64,000 nucleotides of DNA from assembly GCF_018780565.1 (NCBI RefSeq), contig NZ_JADMJN010000010.1, forward strand, positions 186,001-250,000. The letters are read 5' to 3'. Below are positions 32,515 through 41,462 of this stretch, one piece after another. Position 1 is the first letter of the stretch. Each line of letters opens with the position of its first letter. Source of the stretch: Rhodoferax sp. (GTDB lineage Bacteria > Pseudomonadota > Gammaproteobacteria > Burkholderiales > Burkholderiaceae_C). Position numbers and translations under genes: made by a program. Under the pieces are notes generated by a model. It was not told the origin of the DNA and ran no database searches. It worked only from the letters and a program-made list of their open reading frames with translations.

Positions 32515-34032
32515 GCGGCGGTATTGCATGGCTTCTGCCACATGCGTAACCTGGGTGTTGCGGGCACCTGCCAGATCGGCAATGGTGCGGGCCACCTTCA
32601 GGGCGCGATGGGTGCTTCGGGCTGACCAGCCCAAACGGGCCGCAGCAATGTTCAAAAACTTGATGGCCGCATCGTCGAGCAATAAGTGGGTATCGATTTC
32701 CCGACCCTGCAGGGCCTGATTCGACTTGCCCTGCCGCGCAAAGGCGCGCTCCCGGGCAAGCGTGCAACGCTCGCGGATCAGTGCCGTAGATTCTCCCGGA
32801 CTGGCCTGCATCAAATCAGCAGGCAGCAGCGCGGGCACTTCAACATGCAGATCAATCCGGTCGATCAGGGGGCCGCTGAGCTTGCCCTGGTAACGCGCCA
32901 CCTGGTCAGGGGTGCAACGACAGGACTTTTGGGCAGATCCCAGATAGCCGCAGGGGCATGGATTCATGGCGCCAATCAGCTGAAAGCGTGCTGGAAACTC
33001 GGCCCGCCTGGCCGCGCGCGAAATCGTGATGGTGCCCGATTCCAGCGGCTCGCGCAGGGCCTCGAGGGCCGCGCGGGGAAACTCGGGCATTTCGTCCAGG
33101 AACAAGACCCCATGGTGCGCCAGCGAAATTTCTCCGGGGCGCGGAGGTGAGCCCCCACCCACCAAAGCGACGGCGCTGGCCGTGTGATGCGGACTGCAGG
33201 TAGGCCGCTGCGCCCAGCGTCCCAACGCAAAGCGCCCGCACAAGGAAGCCACCGCCGCAGTTTGCAGTGCTTCGTCGGTCGTCATGGCGGGCAACAGGCC
33301 CGCAAAACGCTGCGCCAGCATCGACTTGCCGGAGCCCGGTGGCCCCATCAGCAACAGGCTGTGCCCGCCCGCAGCGGCAATTTCCAGTGCACGTTTGGCA
33401 CCCAATTGGCCCTTCACATCGGCCAGATCGGGGTACTGCATTGCACTTGACTGGGGCATTGTGGTGACGCGAGACCACCCGGAGACGGGTTCCGGCGGCG
33501 GCGCATCGGCCCCTTGCGGTAAAAAATGCTGGACCACGTCCAGCAAATGACGGGCGCGGTACACCTGGGCATCAGGCACCAAAGCGGCCTCTTCTGCACT
33601 ATCGGGGGGCAATACCAAGCGAGTCACGACCTGACCCGCATGCAAGGCCAGGCTCATGGCCAGTGCACCACGCACCGGGCGCAGTTCACCGGAGAGGGAT
33701 AACTCCCCCGCAAACTCATGGCCCGCCAGCCGGGCCGCATCAATTTGACCACTGGCCGCCAGGATGCCCAGCGCAATCGGCAAATCGAAGCGCCCGGAGT
33801 CCTTGGGCAGGTCAGCCGGGGCGAGATTCACTGTAATCCGCTTATTGCCAGGGAATTCCAGCCCGGAATTCTGGATGGCCGAGCGCACCCGTTCGCGAGC
33901 TTCCTTGACCTCCACATCGGCCAAACCGACCAGCGTGAAGCTGGGCAAGCCATTGGCCAGATGGACTTCCACCGCGACGGCCGCCGCACCCAGGCCAATC
34001 AACGCGCGGCTCTGCACCAAAGACAGACTCAT
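32488..34032 (-). CDS. comM: YifB/ComM family Mg-chelatase-like AAA+ ATPase
   Basis: The 514-residue protein starts MSLSLVQSRALIGLGAAAVAVEVHL. It has an N-terminal Lon-like domain, a ChlI domain with Walker A LMGPPGSGKSM near residues 217-227 and Walker B GVLFLDEMPEF near 300, and a C-terminal Mg_chelatase_C part. ComM is a hexameric helicase that extends D-loops during natural transformation. ATG 34032 follows GAGGAATCC. A LexA-type box lies 72 bp upstream, suggesting DNA-damage control. Confidence 0.92.
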   Translation of the reverse strand: MSLSLVQSRALIGLGAAAVAVEVHLANGLPSFTLVGLADVEVKEARERVRSAIQNSGLEFPGNKRITVNLAPADLPKDSGRFDLPIALGILAASGQIDAARLAGHEFAGELSLSGELRPVRGALAMSLALHAGQVVTRLVLPPDSAEEAALVPDAQVYRARHLLDVVQHFLPQGADAPPPEPVSGWSRVTTMPQSSAMQYPDLADVKGQLGAKRALEIAAAGGHSLLLMGPPGSGKSMLAQRFAGLLPAMTTDEALQTAAVASLCGRFALGRWAQRPTCSPHHTASAVALVGGGSPPRPGEISLAHHGVLFLDEMPEFPRAALEALREPLESGTITISRAARRAEFPARFQLIGAMNPCPCGYLGSAQKSCRCTPDQVARYQGKLSGPLIDRIDLHVEVPALLPADLMQASPGESTALIRERCTLARERAFARQGKSNQALQGREIDTHLLLDDAAIKFLNIAAARLGWSARSTHRALKVARTIADLAGARNTQVTHVAEAMQYRRSLAKAGGA

Positions 34033-34084
34033 AAGGATTCCTCTCCAAAAGGGTGCGGGAGAAACATCCCCACGCCGTCTTAAA

Positions 34085-34101
34085 TGCACCACGCCGGTGC
34101 A
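34085..34101 (+). promoter_or_regulatory. NtrC binding site
   Basis: TGCACC-N5-GGTGCA is a perfect match to the NtrC palindrome known from enteric glnA promoters. It lies about 80 bp upstream of the sigma-54 promoter of the porin-glnK-amtB operon, a normal enhancer distance. Only one copy was found. Confidence 0.75.
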
Positions 34102-34103
34102 AG

Positions 34104-34119
34104 CTGTATTTTTATACAG
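34104..34119. promoter_or_regulatory. LexA (SOS) box candidate
   Basis: CTGT-ATTTTTAT-ACAG fits the CTGT-N8-ACAG LexA consensus. It is the core of a perfect 8-bp inverted repeat (34102-34109 with 34114-34121). It lies upstream of comM on the minus strand and overlaps a TATAAA -10-like sequence in that direction. It starts 2 bp after the NtrC site. Confidence 0.6.
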
Positions 34120-34181
34120 CTATCTTACCGCAATCTCGATACGGCAAAGTACAGGGGCGAGGCAACATTTGGAGTACGGGC

Positions 34182-34196
34182 TGGCACGGTCTATGC
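34182..34196 (+). promoter_or_regulatory. Sigma-54 (RpoN) promoter
   Basis: TGGCACG-N4-ATGC keeps the GG (-24) and GC (-12) at the required spacing, with one mismatch from TTGC. It is 38 bp upstream of the porin ATG, giving a leader of about 25 nt. With the upstream NtrC site it marks a nitrogen-starvation promoter. Confidence 0.8.
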
Positions 34197-34233
34197 GTAT
34201 GACCTGTATTCCTTAACCCCGTTGGAGAACTTC

Positions 34234-34998
34234 ATGAACCTAAAATCGAAATCCTCACTTGCTCTGACAGTCCTGCTTGCCAGCACCGCCACGTTTGCAC
34301 AAACCAAGGCACCAGAGCCTGACTACACGCTGTCCTATAACGTAGGCGTTGTCAGTGAGTACCGCTTCCGCGGCATTGCGCAGACCTCATTCGACCCTGC
34401 GGTCCAAGCTGGCGTCGACTTTGCCCACAAGAGCGGCTTCTATGCCGGCGTCTGGGGTTCCAATATCAGCTGGATCAAGGACTATGTAGGTACCCCGGCC
34501 GATGGCGGATTGGAAATCGACCTGTACGGCGGCTACAAAGGTTCCATAACCAAGGACCTGTCTTTCGACGTCGGCGTCATCATGTACCAGTATCCAGGCA
34601 ACACCGCATCACGCGTGACAACGAACGCCAACACGACCGAAGTCTATGGCGCCCTGACCTACGGCCCCGTGACCGCGAAATACAGCCAGGCCACCAGCAA
34701 CTTCATCGCCAACAACAGCAGTGCGGGCAGCGCCTACTTTGAATTGGCCGCCACCTTTGACCTGGGCAATGGCTTTGCGCTGACACCACACGTGGGCCGC
34801 CAGACCATCCCGAATGTTGCCAACAACGCCGGTGATTACACAGACTATTCGCTGACGCTGACCAAGGACTTCGGCAACGGCCTGAGCGCCTCTGTGGCCG
34901 CGATTGGCACCGACGCCAAAGACGCCTTCTACAAGGTTGCACCCCGTGACAACCTGGGCAAAAGCACCGTGGTTGTCGGTTTGAAGTACAGCTTCTGA
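34234..34998 (+). CDS. TorF-family (Gcw_chp) outer-membrane porin
   Basis: A 254-residue beta-barrel protein with a signal peptide of about 22 residues (ending TFAQ) and the family opening YTLSYNVGVVSEYRFRGIAQT. It has repeated amphipathic strands with GGLEIDLYGGYKG and TYGPVTAKYSQ, and a C-terminal aromatic (KYSF) recognised by the Bam machinery. Placed first in an operon with glnK and amtB behind an NtrC/sigma-54 promoter, it probably lets ammonium or small nitrogen compounds cross the outer membrane; the substrate is inferred from context. Confidence 0.85.
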   Translation: MNLKSKSSLALTVLLASTATFAQTKAPEPDYTLSYNVGVVSEYRFRGIAQTSFDPAVQAGVDFAHKSGFYAGVWGSNISWIKDYVGTPADGGLEIDLYGGYKGSITKDLSFDVGVIMYQYPGNTASRVTTNANTTEVYGALTYGPVTAKYSQATSNFIANNSSAGSAYFELAATFDLGNGFALTPHVGRQTIPNVANNAGDYTDYSLTLTKDFGNGLSASVAAIGTDAKDAFYKVAPRDNLGKSTVVVGLKYSF

Positions 34999-35015
34999 TC
35001 ACCGCTTCAATTTGA

Positions 35016-35363
<348 letters not shown>

Positions 35364-35394
35364 GGCCTCGTACAACAGACATGAGAACACTGAC

Positions 35395-36948
35395 ATGAAA
35401 AAACTATTAGCCTCTCTTACGCTCGGTTTAAGTCTTTTGGCAGGCGGCGCTGCCGCACTGGCACAAGCTCCGGCGGCGACGCCCGTTGCTGCCACAACGG
35501 TCGAAGCCAAGCCCGCTGAAGCAGCTCCTGCGGCGGCGGCTCCCGCCGCACCTGCTGCAGCCTCAGCAGCCCCTGCGGCACCGGCCACAACCGCTGCGGC
35601 AGCGCCCGCACCGGTCCCCAACAAGGGCGACACGGCCTGGATGATGGTCTCCACCCTGCTGGTGATCCTCATGACCGTGCCGGGCCTGGCACTGTTCTAT
35701 GGCGGCCTGGTTCGCTCCAAGAACATGCTGTCGGTCCTGATGCAGGTGATGGTGACGTTCTCGATGATCGTGGTGCTGTGGTTCATCTATGGCTACAGCC
35801 TGGCGTTCACCGAGGGCAACGCCTTCATTGGCGGCTTTGACCGGCTGTTCATGAAAGACATCTGGGACAACGCAGCGGGCACCTTTGCCAACGCGGCGAC
35901 CTTCAGCAAGGGCGTGGTCATTCCCGAAATCGTGTTTGCCGCCTTCCAGGCCACATTCGCCGGCATCACTTGCGCACTGATCGTCGGCGCCTTTGCCGAA
36001 CGCATGAAATTCTCCGCGGTGCTGATGTTCATGGTGCTGTGGTTCACTTTCAGCTATGCGCCTATCGCCCACATGGTGTGGTTCTGGATGGGTCCAGACG
36101 CTTACGGCACCAAGGAAGTGGTTGACGCCATGAACGCCAAGGCGGGTTATCTGTGGCAGACCGGCGCGCTGGACTTTGCTGGCGGCACTGTGGTGCACAT
36201 CAATGCCGCTGTGGCGGGCCTGGTTGGCGCCTACATGGTTGGCAAGCGCATCGGCTACGGCAAGGAAGCCATGGCACCGCACAGCCTGACATTGACCATG
36301 GTCGGCGCATCCCTGCTGTGGGTGGGCTGGTTCGGTTTCAATGCCGGCTCGGCGCTGGAAGCCAATGGCTTCGCTGCGCTGGCCTTCATCAACACCTTTG
36401 GTGCAACGGCTGCTGCCGTACTGGCATGGTGCGTGGGTGAAGCACTGATGCGTGGCAAAGCCTCCATGCTGGGTGCCGCCTCGGGTGCCGTTGCAGGCCT
36501 GGTGGCCATCACGCCAGCAGCCGGCAATGTGGGCATCGGTGGTGCTCTTGCCATTGGCGCCATCGCCGGTTTTGCCTGCTTGTGGGGCGTGAACGGTCTG
36601 AAGAAATTGCTGGGCGCTGATGACTCGCTGGATGTGTTTGGCGTGCACGGCATCGGCGGTATCGTCGGCGCACTGCTGACCGGCGTGTTCAACTCGCCAG
36701 CCCTGGGCGGCCCAGGCTATGTGGCCGACTGGGTCACAGCAACCATGGTGACCGGTGCCGACTTCTCCATTGGTGCGCAAGTGCTGGTGCAAGCCAAGGC
36801 GGTGCTGACCACCGTGATCTGGTCCGGCGTCGTGTCCTTCCTTGCTTTCAAGATCGTTGACCTGACCATCGGGCTGCGTGTGAGCGAAGAAGACGAACGC
36901 GAAGGCCTTGACATCACGTCACACGGCGAAACTGCTTACAACCGTTAA
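35395..36948 (+). CDS. amtB: Ammonium transporter AmtB
   Basis: The 517-residue ammonium channel has eleven predicted core helices with FYGGLVRSKN, the WFTFSYAPIAHMVW segment and the D-FAGGTVVHINA region near residues 259-270 containing the first pore His. A second His lies in DVFGVHGIGG near 420. ATG 35395 gives a signal peptide (residues 1-24) and an unusual Ala/Pro-rich segment of about 52 residues before the first helix. The C-terminus contacts GlnK. A strong terminator follows. Confidence 0.95.
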   Translation: MKKLLASLTLGLSLLAGGAAALAQAPAATPVAATTVEAKPAEAAPAAAAPAAPAAASAAPAAPATTAAAAPAPVPNKGDTAWMMVSTLLVILMTVPGLALFYGGLVRSKNMLSVLMQVMVTFSMIVVLWFIYGYSLAFTEGNAFIGGFDRLFMKDIWDNAAGTFANAATFSKGVVIPEIVFAAFQATFAGITCALIVGAFAERMKFSAVLMFMVLWFTFSYAPIAHMVWFWMGPDAYGTKEVVDAMNAKAGYLWQTGALDFAGGTVVHINAAVAGLVGAYMVGKRIGYGKEAMAPHSLTLTMVGASLLWVGWFGFNAGSALEANGFAALAFINTFGATAAAVLAWCVGEALMRGKASMLGAASGAVAGLVAITPAAGNVGIGGALAIGAIAGFACLWGVNGLKKLLGADDSLDVFGVHGIGGIVGALLTGVFNSPALGGPGYVADWVTATMVTGADFSIGAQVLVQAKAVLTTVIWSGVVSFLAFKIVDLTIGLRVSEEDEREGLDITSHGETAYNR

Positions 36949-36971
36949 GCACGAATTACTCCAGGGACTTT

Positions 36972-37006
36972 GCCCACCCGAGCCTCAGGCTCCGGTGGGC
37001 TTTTTT
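36972..37006 (+). terminator. Intrinsic terminator of the porin-glnK-amtB operon
   Basis: A GC-rich stem (GCCCACC...GGTGGGC with an inner GAGCCT/AGGCTC helix) is followed by TTTTTT at 37001-37006, about 24 bp after the amtB stop. Confidence 0.9.
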
Positions 37007-37052
37007 ACGCCTCACGGTGGGTGCACAATGGCGTCAAGGAGGCCGCCAAACC

Positions 37053-37919
37053 ATGACATCCGCTATCCAACTATCGTGCAATACTTTTCGATGTGAGATT
37101 GCCCCTGCCCTGGGTGGCTCCATTGCCGGCTTGTGGCTGGGCGACATCCCGGTGCTTCGCTCCACAGCCGCCGGGCTCCTGACCACAGTGCGACAAGCGG
37201 GAAGCTACCCGCTGGTTCCTTTTTCAAACCGGATGGGCCACGCCACCCTCAAATGGGCAGGCACCAGCCACCCGCTGGTACGCACCACCGCCGACGAACC
37301 CCATGCCATTCACGGCGTAGGCTGGCTGCGACCGTGGACGGTTCTGGAAGCGGACCCTCAATTTGCCCTTCTCGCCTATGAACACAAGCCGGACGACACT
37401 TGGCCCTTCGCATTCGATACCTCGCAGGCCTTCCGTCTGAGGGCCAATGAACTGGAACTGACGCTGAGCATCACCAACCAGTCCGCTGTGGCGACACCGG
37501 TCGGACTGGGCTGGCATCCCTGCTTCGTCAAACGGCCCCACAGCCATATCGCCTTTGAAGCCAGCGGCCGCTGGGAAATGAATGCCGATAAGCTGCCGAC
37601 ACACCGCGTAGCAGTGCAAGGCCTGGATGCCGATTGCGCAGCACTCGACGTCGACCATTGTTTTGATGGCTGGGCTGGTGCAGCGAGTCTGCGCGATGCC
37701 CAACTGAGCACCCGCGTCACCTCCAGCCTGCAGCGGCTGGTGGTGTTCACCCATGCCGGCAGCGACTGCATCACGATGGAGCCGGTCAGCCATGTCAACA
37801 ATGCGATCAACCTGATGGGGGCCGGCAGCGCCAGTGCCGATGCACTGGGCGTGAGGGTGTTGCAGCCTGGCGAATCCATGTCGGCAGAAATGAGCATCCA
37901 TGTGGAAAAGTCTGAATGA
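37053..37919 (+). CDS. Aldose 1-epimerase family protein
   Basis: A 288-residue galactose-mutarotase-like beta-sandwich. It has VPFSNRMG near residue 60, HAIHGVGWLRPW near 85-96 with the catalytic His pattern, and LGWHPCF near 155-161. The family interconverts alpha and beta anomers of aldoses. ATG 37053 is about 12 nt after an AAGGAGG site. It overlaps the downstream gluconolactonase-like gene by 4 nt (ATGA), so the two are coupled in a sugar-oxidation unit. Confidence 0.85.
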   Translation: MTSAIQLSCNTFRCEIAPALGGSIAGLWLGDIPVLRSTAAGLLTTVRQAGSYPLVPFSNRMGHATLKWAGTSHPLVRTTADEPHAIHGVGWLRPWTVLEADPQFALLAYEHKPDDTWPFAFDTSQAFRLRANELELTLSITNQSAVATPVGLGWHPCFVKRPHSHIAFEASGRWEMNADKLPTHRVAVQGLDADCAALDVDHCFDGWAGAASLRDAQLSTRVTSSLQRLVVFTHAGSDCITMEPVSHVNNAINLMGAGSASADALGVRVLQPGESMSAEMSIHVEKSE

Positions 37920-38836
37920 GCGAGGACTGTTTGGCGTGGCAAAGCGTCACCACCCAACCCTGCGCGCTGGGTGAGTCACCGTTCTGGCACCCGCAGGAGC
38001 AAAGACTGTACTGGGTGGATATTGCGGGCCGGCAGATTCTTCGTACCCAAGCAGGGGCCACCTCCGTCGACACCTGGGACATGCCCGAAGAGCCCGGCTG
38101 CATAGCCCCTGCGGCCGGCGGTGGACTTGTGATTGCCATGCGCCACGGCGTGTTTCGGACACCCGGGTGGCAGGGGCCGCTGCAACGCATTGCCCAACTG
38201 GATTACGACCCAACGCACATGCGCGCCAATGATGGCAAGTGCGACGCCGTGGGGCGCTTCTGGATCGGCACCCTGGACGAAACCAAACTGGCCCACAATG
38301 CGGCACTGTATTCGCTGGATTGCCGTCATGGCCGCACGCCGCTGATCGAACGCAAGGCCGACCAGGCCACCACGGCCAACGGTCTGGCATGGAGCCCCGA
38401 CGGGCGCACCCTGTATTGGGCCGATACAGCCCGCCACGTGGTGTACGCCTGGGACTTTGACGTGCAAACCAACACCCTGGGCGCGCAGCGCATTTTTCAA
38501 CAGTTTGAGCCCAAGCCCGCCGACGGGCTCGCCCCCTACCGGGGCCGTCCGGATGGCGCAGCGGTGGACGTGCAGGGCAACTACTACGTCGCCATGTACG
38601 AAGGACGCCGCGTCTGCAAGTTTTCACCCGGTGGCACCCTGCTGGCCGAATTCTCGACGCCGGTGCGCTGCCCCACCATGCCGTGTTTTGGCGGCGCCGA
38701 TTTGCAAACCTTGTACATTACCAGCGCGCGCCACAAGCGCAGTGCATCAGAGCTCCTGACCTATCCCCTGTCGGGCTGCGTGTTTTCGATGCGCATGGAG
38801 GTAGCGGGTTTACCCGTGAACTTCTTTGTCGACTAA
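37916..38836 (+). CDS. SMP-30/gluconolactonase family protein
   Basis: A 306-residue six-bladed beta-propeller. The metal-binding signature GESPFWHPQEQRLYWVDI with the key Glu lies at residues 19-36, and the second motif MRANDGKCDAVGRFWIGTLD follows near 102-121. NGLAWSPDGRTLYWAD near 157-172 completes the calcium/zinc site. The family hydrolyses aldonolactones after sugar dehydrogenase action. It is translationally coupled to the upstream epimerase gene, but no dehydrogenase or sugar transporter is present nearby. Confidence 0.9.
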   Translation: MSEDCLAWQSVTTQPCALGESPFWHPQEQRLYWVDIAGRQILRTQAGATSVDTWDMPEEPGCIAPAAGGGLVIAMRHGVFRTPGWQGPLQRIAQLDYDPTHMRANDGKCDAVGRFWIGTLDETKLAHNAALYSLDCRHGRTPLIERKADQATTANGLAWSPDGRTLYWADTARHVVYAWDFDVQTNTLGAQRIFQQFEPKPADGLAPYRGRPDGAAVDVQGNYYVAMYEGRRVCKFSPGGTLLAEFSTPVRCPTMPCFGGADLQTLYITSARHKRSASELLTYPLSGCVFSMRMEVAGLPVNFFVD

Positions 38837-38903
38837 TTTTTTGCACCCAAAGGTTTCAAAAAATTCAAACCACGGGCATCCGTCGCCCCTTACCATTTGA
38901 CGC

Positions 38904-40073
38904 ATGCATGCCATGGACTTTGCGCTTCTCCAAATCACCGACCGTATTCGAGCGGCCCTCACGGATGGCGCGCCGCTGCGAATTCGCGGCGGTGGCTCCA
39001 AAGACTTCTACGGCCAATCCTTGCAGGGCGACGTGCTGGATGTCAGCACTTTGCGTGGCATCACGAATTACGAACCCAGTGAACTCGTTGTCACGGTCCG
39101 CGCGGGAACACCCCTGGCGGAACTGGAAGCCGCGCTGGCCGAGCGCGGCCAATGCCTGGCGTTTGAACCGCCCAGCTTCATAAACTCATCCTCCGGTCAA
39201 AGCACCGCCACCTGCGGCGGCATGGTTGCCGCAGGCTTGAGCGGCCCGGCCCGGGCCAGTGCGGGTGCCGTGCGCGACTTTGTGTTGGGCGTCAACTTGC
39301 TCAATGGACGTGGCGAACTGTTGACCTTCGGCGGCCAGGTCATGAAGAACGTAGCCGGCTACGATGTCTCGCGCCTGATGGTCGGCGCCATGGGAACGCT
39401 GGGGATTCTGACCGAACTCTCACTCAAGGTACTGCCCGGCGCCCCCGCAGAGGCAACCCTGATGTTTGGCGACCTCGCGCAACAGCAGGCCCTGGACCTG
39501 CTCAATCGCTGGGGTGGTCAGCCACTGCCGCTCAACGCCAGCTGCTGGGTACGGGACGACACAACCCAGCCCGCGCGTGAATTCCTGTTTGTGCGTTTGC
39601 GTGGCGCCGTGGCTGCGGTCGAGGCAGCCTGTCCACGCATGATGGCTGATGTACAGGCGGTGGGCGGCGACGCCGTGCGCATGGACAACGCGCAAGCCGG
39701 ACCCGACTGGCAGGCCTGCCGCAACCAGAGTCTGCCGTTCTTCACAGCACCGGCACCCGAACTCTGCTTATGGCGCTTGTCCGTACCACAAACTGCACCA
39801 GCCCTGAACCTGCCTTACGCGCAACTCGTTGAATGGCATGGTGGCCAGCGCTGGCTGTGGGCCCCGATAACGGCGCACACCCAATTGCGAGAGCTGACTG
39901 CCCAGGTTGGCGGGAGTGCTACGCTTTTCACAGCATCAAAGTCAATTGATACGGGGGAAATTCACCGATTCAGTTCCTTATCAACGCCATTGCGCCATAT
40001 CCATCAACGCCTCAAGGCCGAATTCGATCCGGCGGGCATCTTCAACCGCGGTCGCCTCTACGCCGACTTTTAA
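38904..40073 (+). CDS. glcE: Glycolate oxidase FAD-binding subunit GlcE
   Basis: A 389-residue subunit of the membrane-associated glycolate dehydrogenase, which oxidises glycolate to glyoxylate. The PP-loop FAD domain shows RIRGGGSKDFYG near residues 27-38 and STATCGGMVAAGLSGPARASAGAVRDFVLGV near 94-124. The C-terminal FDPAGIFNRGRLY is the family ending. It lies 28 bp before glcF. The catalytic glcD subunit is not adjacent. A local AT-rich patch occurs near 39920-39960. Confidence 0.92.
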   Translation: MHAMDFALLQITDRIRAALTDGAPLRIRGGGSKDFYGQSLQGDVLDVSTLRGITNYEPSELVVTVRAGTPLAELEAALAERGQCLAFEPPSFINSSSGQSTATCGGMVAAGLSGPARASAGAVRDFVLGVNLLNGRGELLTFGGQVMKNVAGYDVSRLMVGAMGTLGILTELSLKVLPGAPAEATLMFGDLAQQQALDLLNRWGGQPLPLNASCWVRDDTTQPAREFLFVRLRGAVAAVEAACPRMMADVQAVGGDAVRMDNAQAGPDWQACRNQSLPFFTAPAPELCLWRLSVPQTAPALNLPYAQLVEWHGGQRWLWAPITAHTQLRELTAQVGGSATLFTASKSIDTGEIHRFSSLSTPLRHIHQRLKAEFDPAGIFNRGRLYADF

Positions 40074-40101
40074 CAACGCCCGCCTATCCAGTCGCCCACT
40101 G

Positions 40102-41370
40102 ATGCAAACCCATCTCGCCCCGGAATACAAAGGCACCGCCGACGGTGATGCAGCCGAAGCCATTCTGCGCAAATGCGTGCACTGCGGCTTCTGCACCGCC
40201 ACCTGCCCGACCTACCAGTTGCTGGGCGATGAGCTGGACGGACCCCGTGGGCGGATCTACCTGATGAAGCAGGTGCTGGAGGGCGAAACCCCCACACGCA
40301 AAACCCAGGCCCATCTGGATCGCTGCCTGACCTGCCGCAACTGCGAAAGCACCTGTCCATCCGGGGTGGACTACGGTCACTTGCTGGATATCGGTCGCAA
40401 GCTGGTTGATGCCAAGGTGCCGCGCCCGCTGGGGGAGCGTGCGCTGCGCTGGGCCTTGAAGGAGGGTTTGCCATCGCCGCTGTTTGCCCCCGCCATGAAA
40501 CTCGGGCAAATGGTTCGTCCCTTGATGCCGGCTGCACTGAAAAACAAGGTCCCTCCCAAACAGGATGCGGGACGCTGGCCCACGCAAACCCATGCACGCA
40601 AGGTGCTGATGCTGGCGGGCTGCGTACAGCCGGCGATGATGCCCAACATCAACAGCGCAACCGCTCGCGTACTGGATGCCGCTGGTATCCAGACTGTGAT
40701 TGCAGCGAAAGCCGGTTGTTGCGGTGCCGTGAAATTCCACCTCAACGACCAGGATGGCGGCAAAGCCGAGATGCGTGCCAACATCGATGCCTGGTGGCCC
40801 TACCTGCAAAGCCGTTCCGGCGATGCAGGGGTTGAGGCGATCATCATGAACGCCTCCGGCTGTGGTGTCACCGTCAAGGAATATGGCCACATCCTGCGCG
40901 ACGATCCGGTCTATGCCGACAAGGCCGCACGCATCAGCGCGTTGACCAAGGATTTGAGCGAATGGTTGCCGGAACTGGTCTCCAAACTCAAAGGCCGCGT
41001 CGCACGTGCCACCAGCGGCCAGGCCGGAAAGATCGCGTTCCATCCACCCTGCACTTTGCAGCACGGTCAGAAGCTGCGCGGTGGCGTGGAAAGCCACCTG
41101 CAGGAACTGGGCTTCGAGGTGAAAGTCACAGGCTGCGAATCGCATCTGTGCTGCGGCTCGGCCGGCACCTACTCGGTGCTCAATCCTGACCTGTCGTACC
41201 AACTGCGCGACCGCAAGCTCGGCAACCTGGCCCAGACCTTCCAGGCAGGTAGCCCGGATCAGATTGTGTCAGCCAACATAGGCTGCATCACACACCTGCA
41301 GAGCGGCACGGACACACCTGTGCGGCACTGGGTCGAGGTGCTGGATCAGGCGCTGAGCACGACCCCGTGA
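40102..41370 (+). CDS. glcF: Glycolate oxidase iron-sulfur subunit GlcF
   Basis: A 422-residue protein with two 4Fe-4S motifs, CVHCGFCTATCP (residues about 22-33) and CLTCRNCESTCP (about 75-86), then two CCG-type cysteine-rich domains (AGCCGAVKFH near 205 and SHLCCGSAGTY near 345). It passes electrons from GlcD/GlcE to the quinone pool. ATG 40102 (MQTHLAPEYKG) is used; the frame is open further upstream inside glcE. Confidence 0.95.
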   Translation: MQTHLAPEYKGTADGDAAEAILRKCVHCGFCTATCPTYQLLGDELDGPRGRIYLMKQVLEGETPTRKTQAHLDRCLTCRNCESTCPSGVDYGHLLDIGRKLVDAKVPRPLGERALRWALKEGLPSPLFAPAMKLGQMVRPLMPAALKNKVPPKQDAGRWPTQTHARKVLMLAGCVQPAMMPNINSATARVLDAAGIQTVIAAKAGCCGAVKFHLNDQDGGKAEMRANIDAWWPYLQSRSGDAGVEAIIMNASGCGVTVKEYGHILRDDPVYADKAARISALTKDLSEWLPELVSKLKGRVARATSGQAGKIAFHPPCTLQHGQKLRGGVESHLQELGFEVKVTGCESHLCCGSAGTYSVLNPDLSYQLRDRKLGNLAQTFQAGSPDQIVSANIGCITHLQSGTDTPVRHWVEVLDQALSTTP

Positions 41371-41410
41371 CCGACTGAACCAGGTGGCGCTGCGGGGTAG
41401 CGCAGCAATC

Positions 41411-41439
41411 TTGCCTACAGCATGGGCATTTGTTATATT
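41411..41439 (+). promoter_or_regulatory. Sigma-70 promoter upstream of a hypothetical gene
   Basis: TTGCCT (41411-41416) and TATATT (41434-41439) are separated by exactly 17 bp. Transcription would start near 41446, which rules out the upstream ATG at 41430 and supports ATG 41463 for the next gene. Confidence 0.6.
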
Positions 41440-41462
41440 GCGCCAACCGCTACTTCAACACC

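Noticed and set aside
35563..36792. 409-codon open frame opposite amtB
   Set aside because: Shadow of a conserved ammonium transporter; composition is His/Gly/Gln-rich with no start signals.
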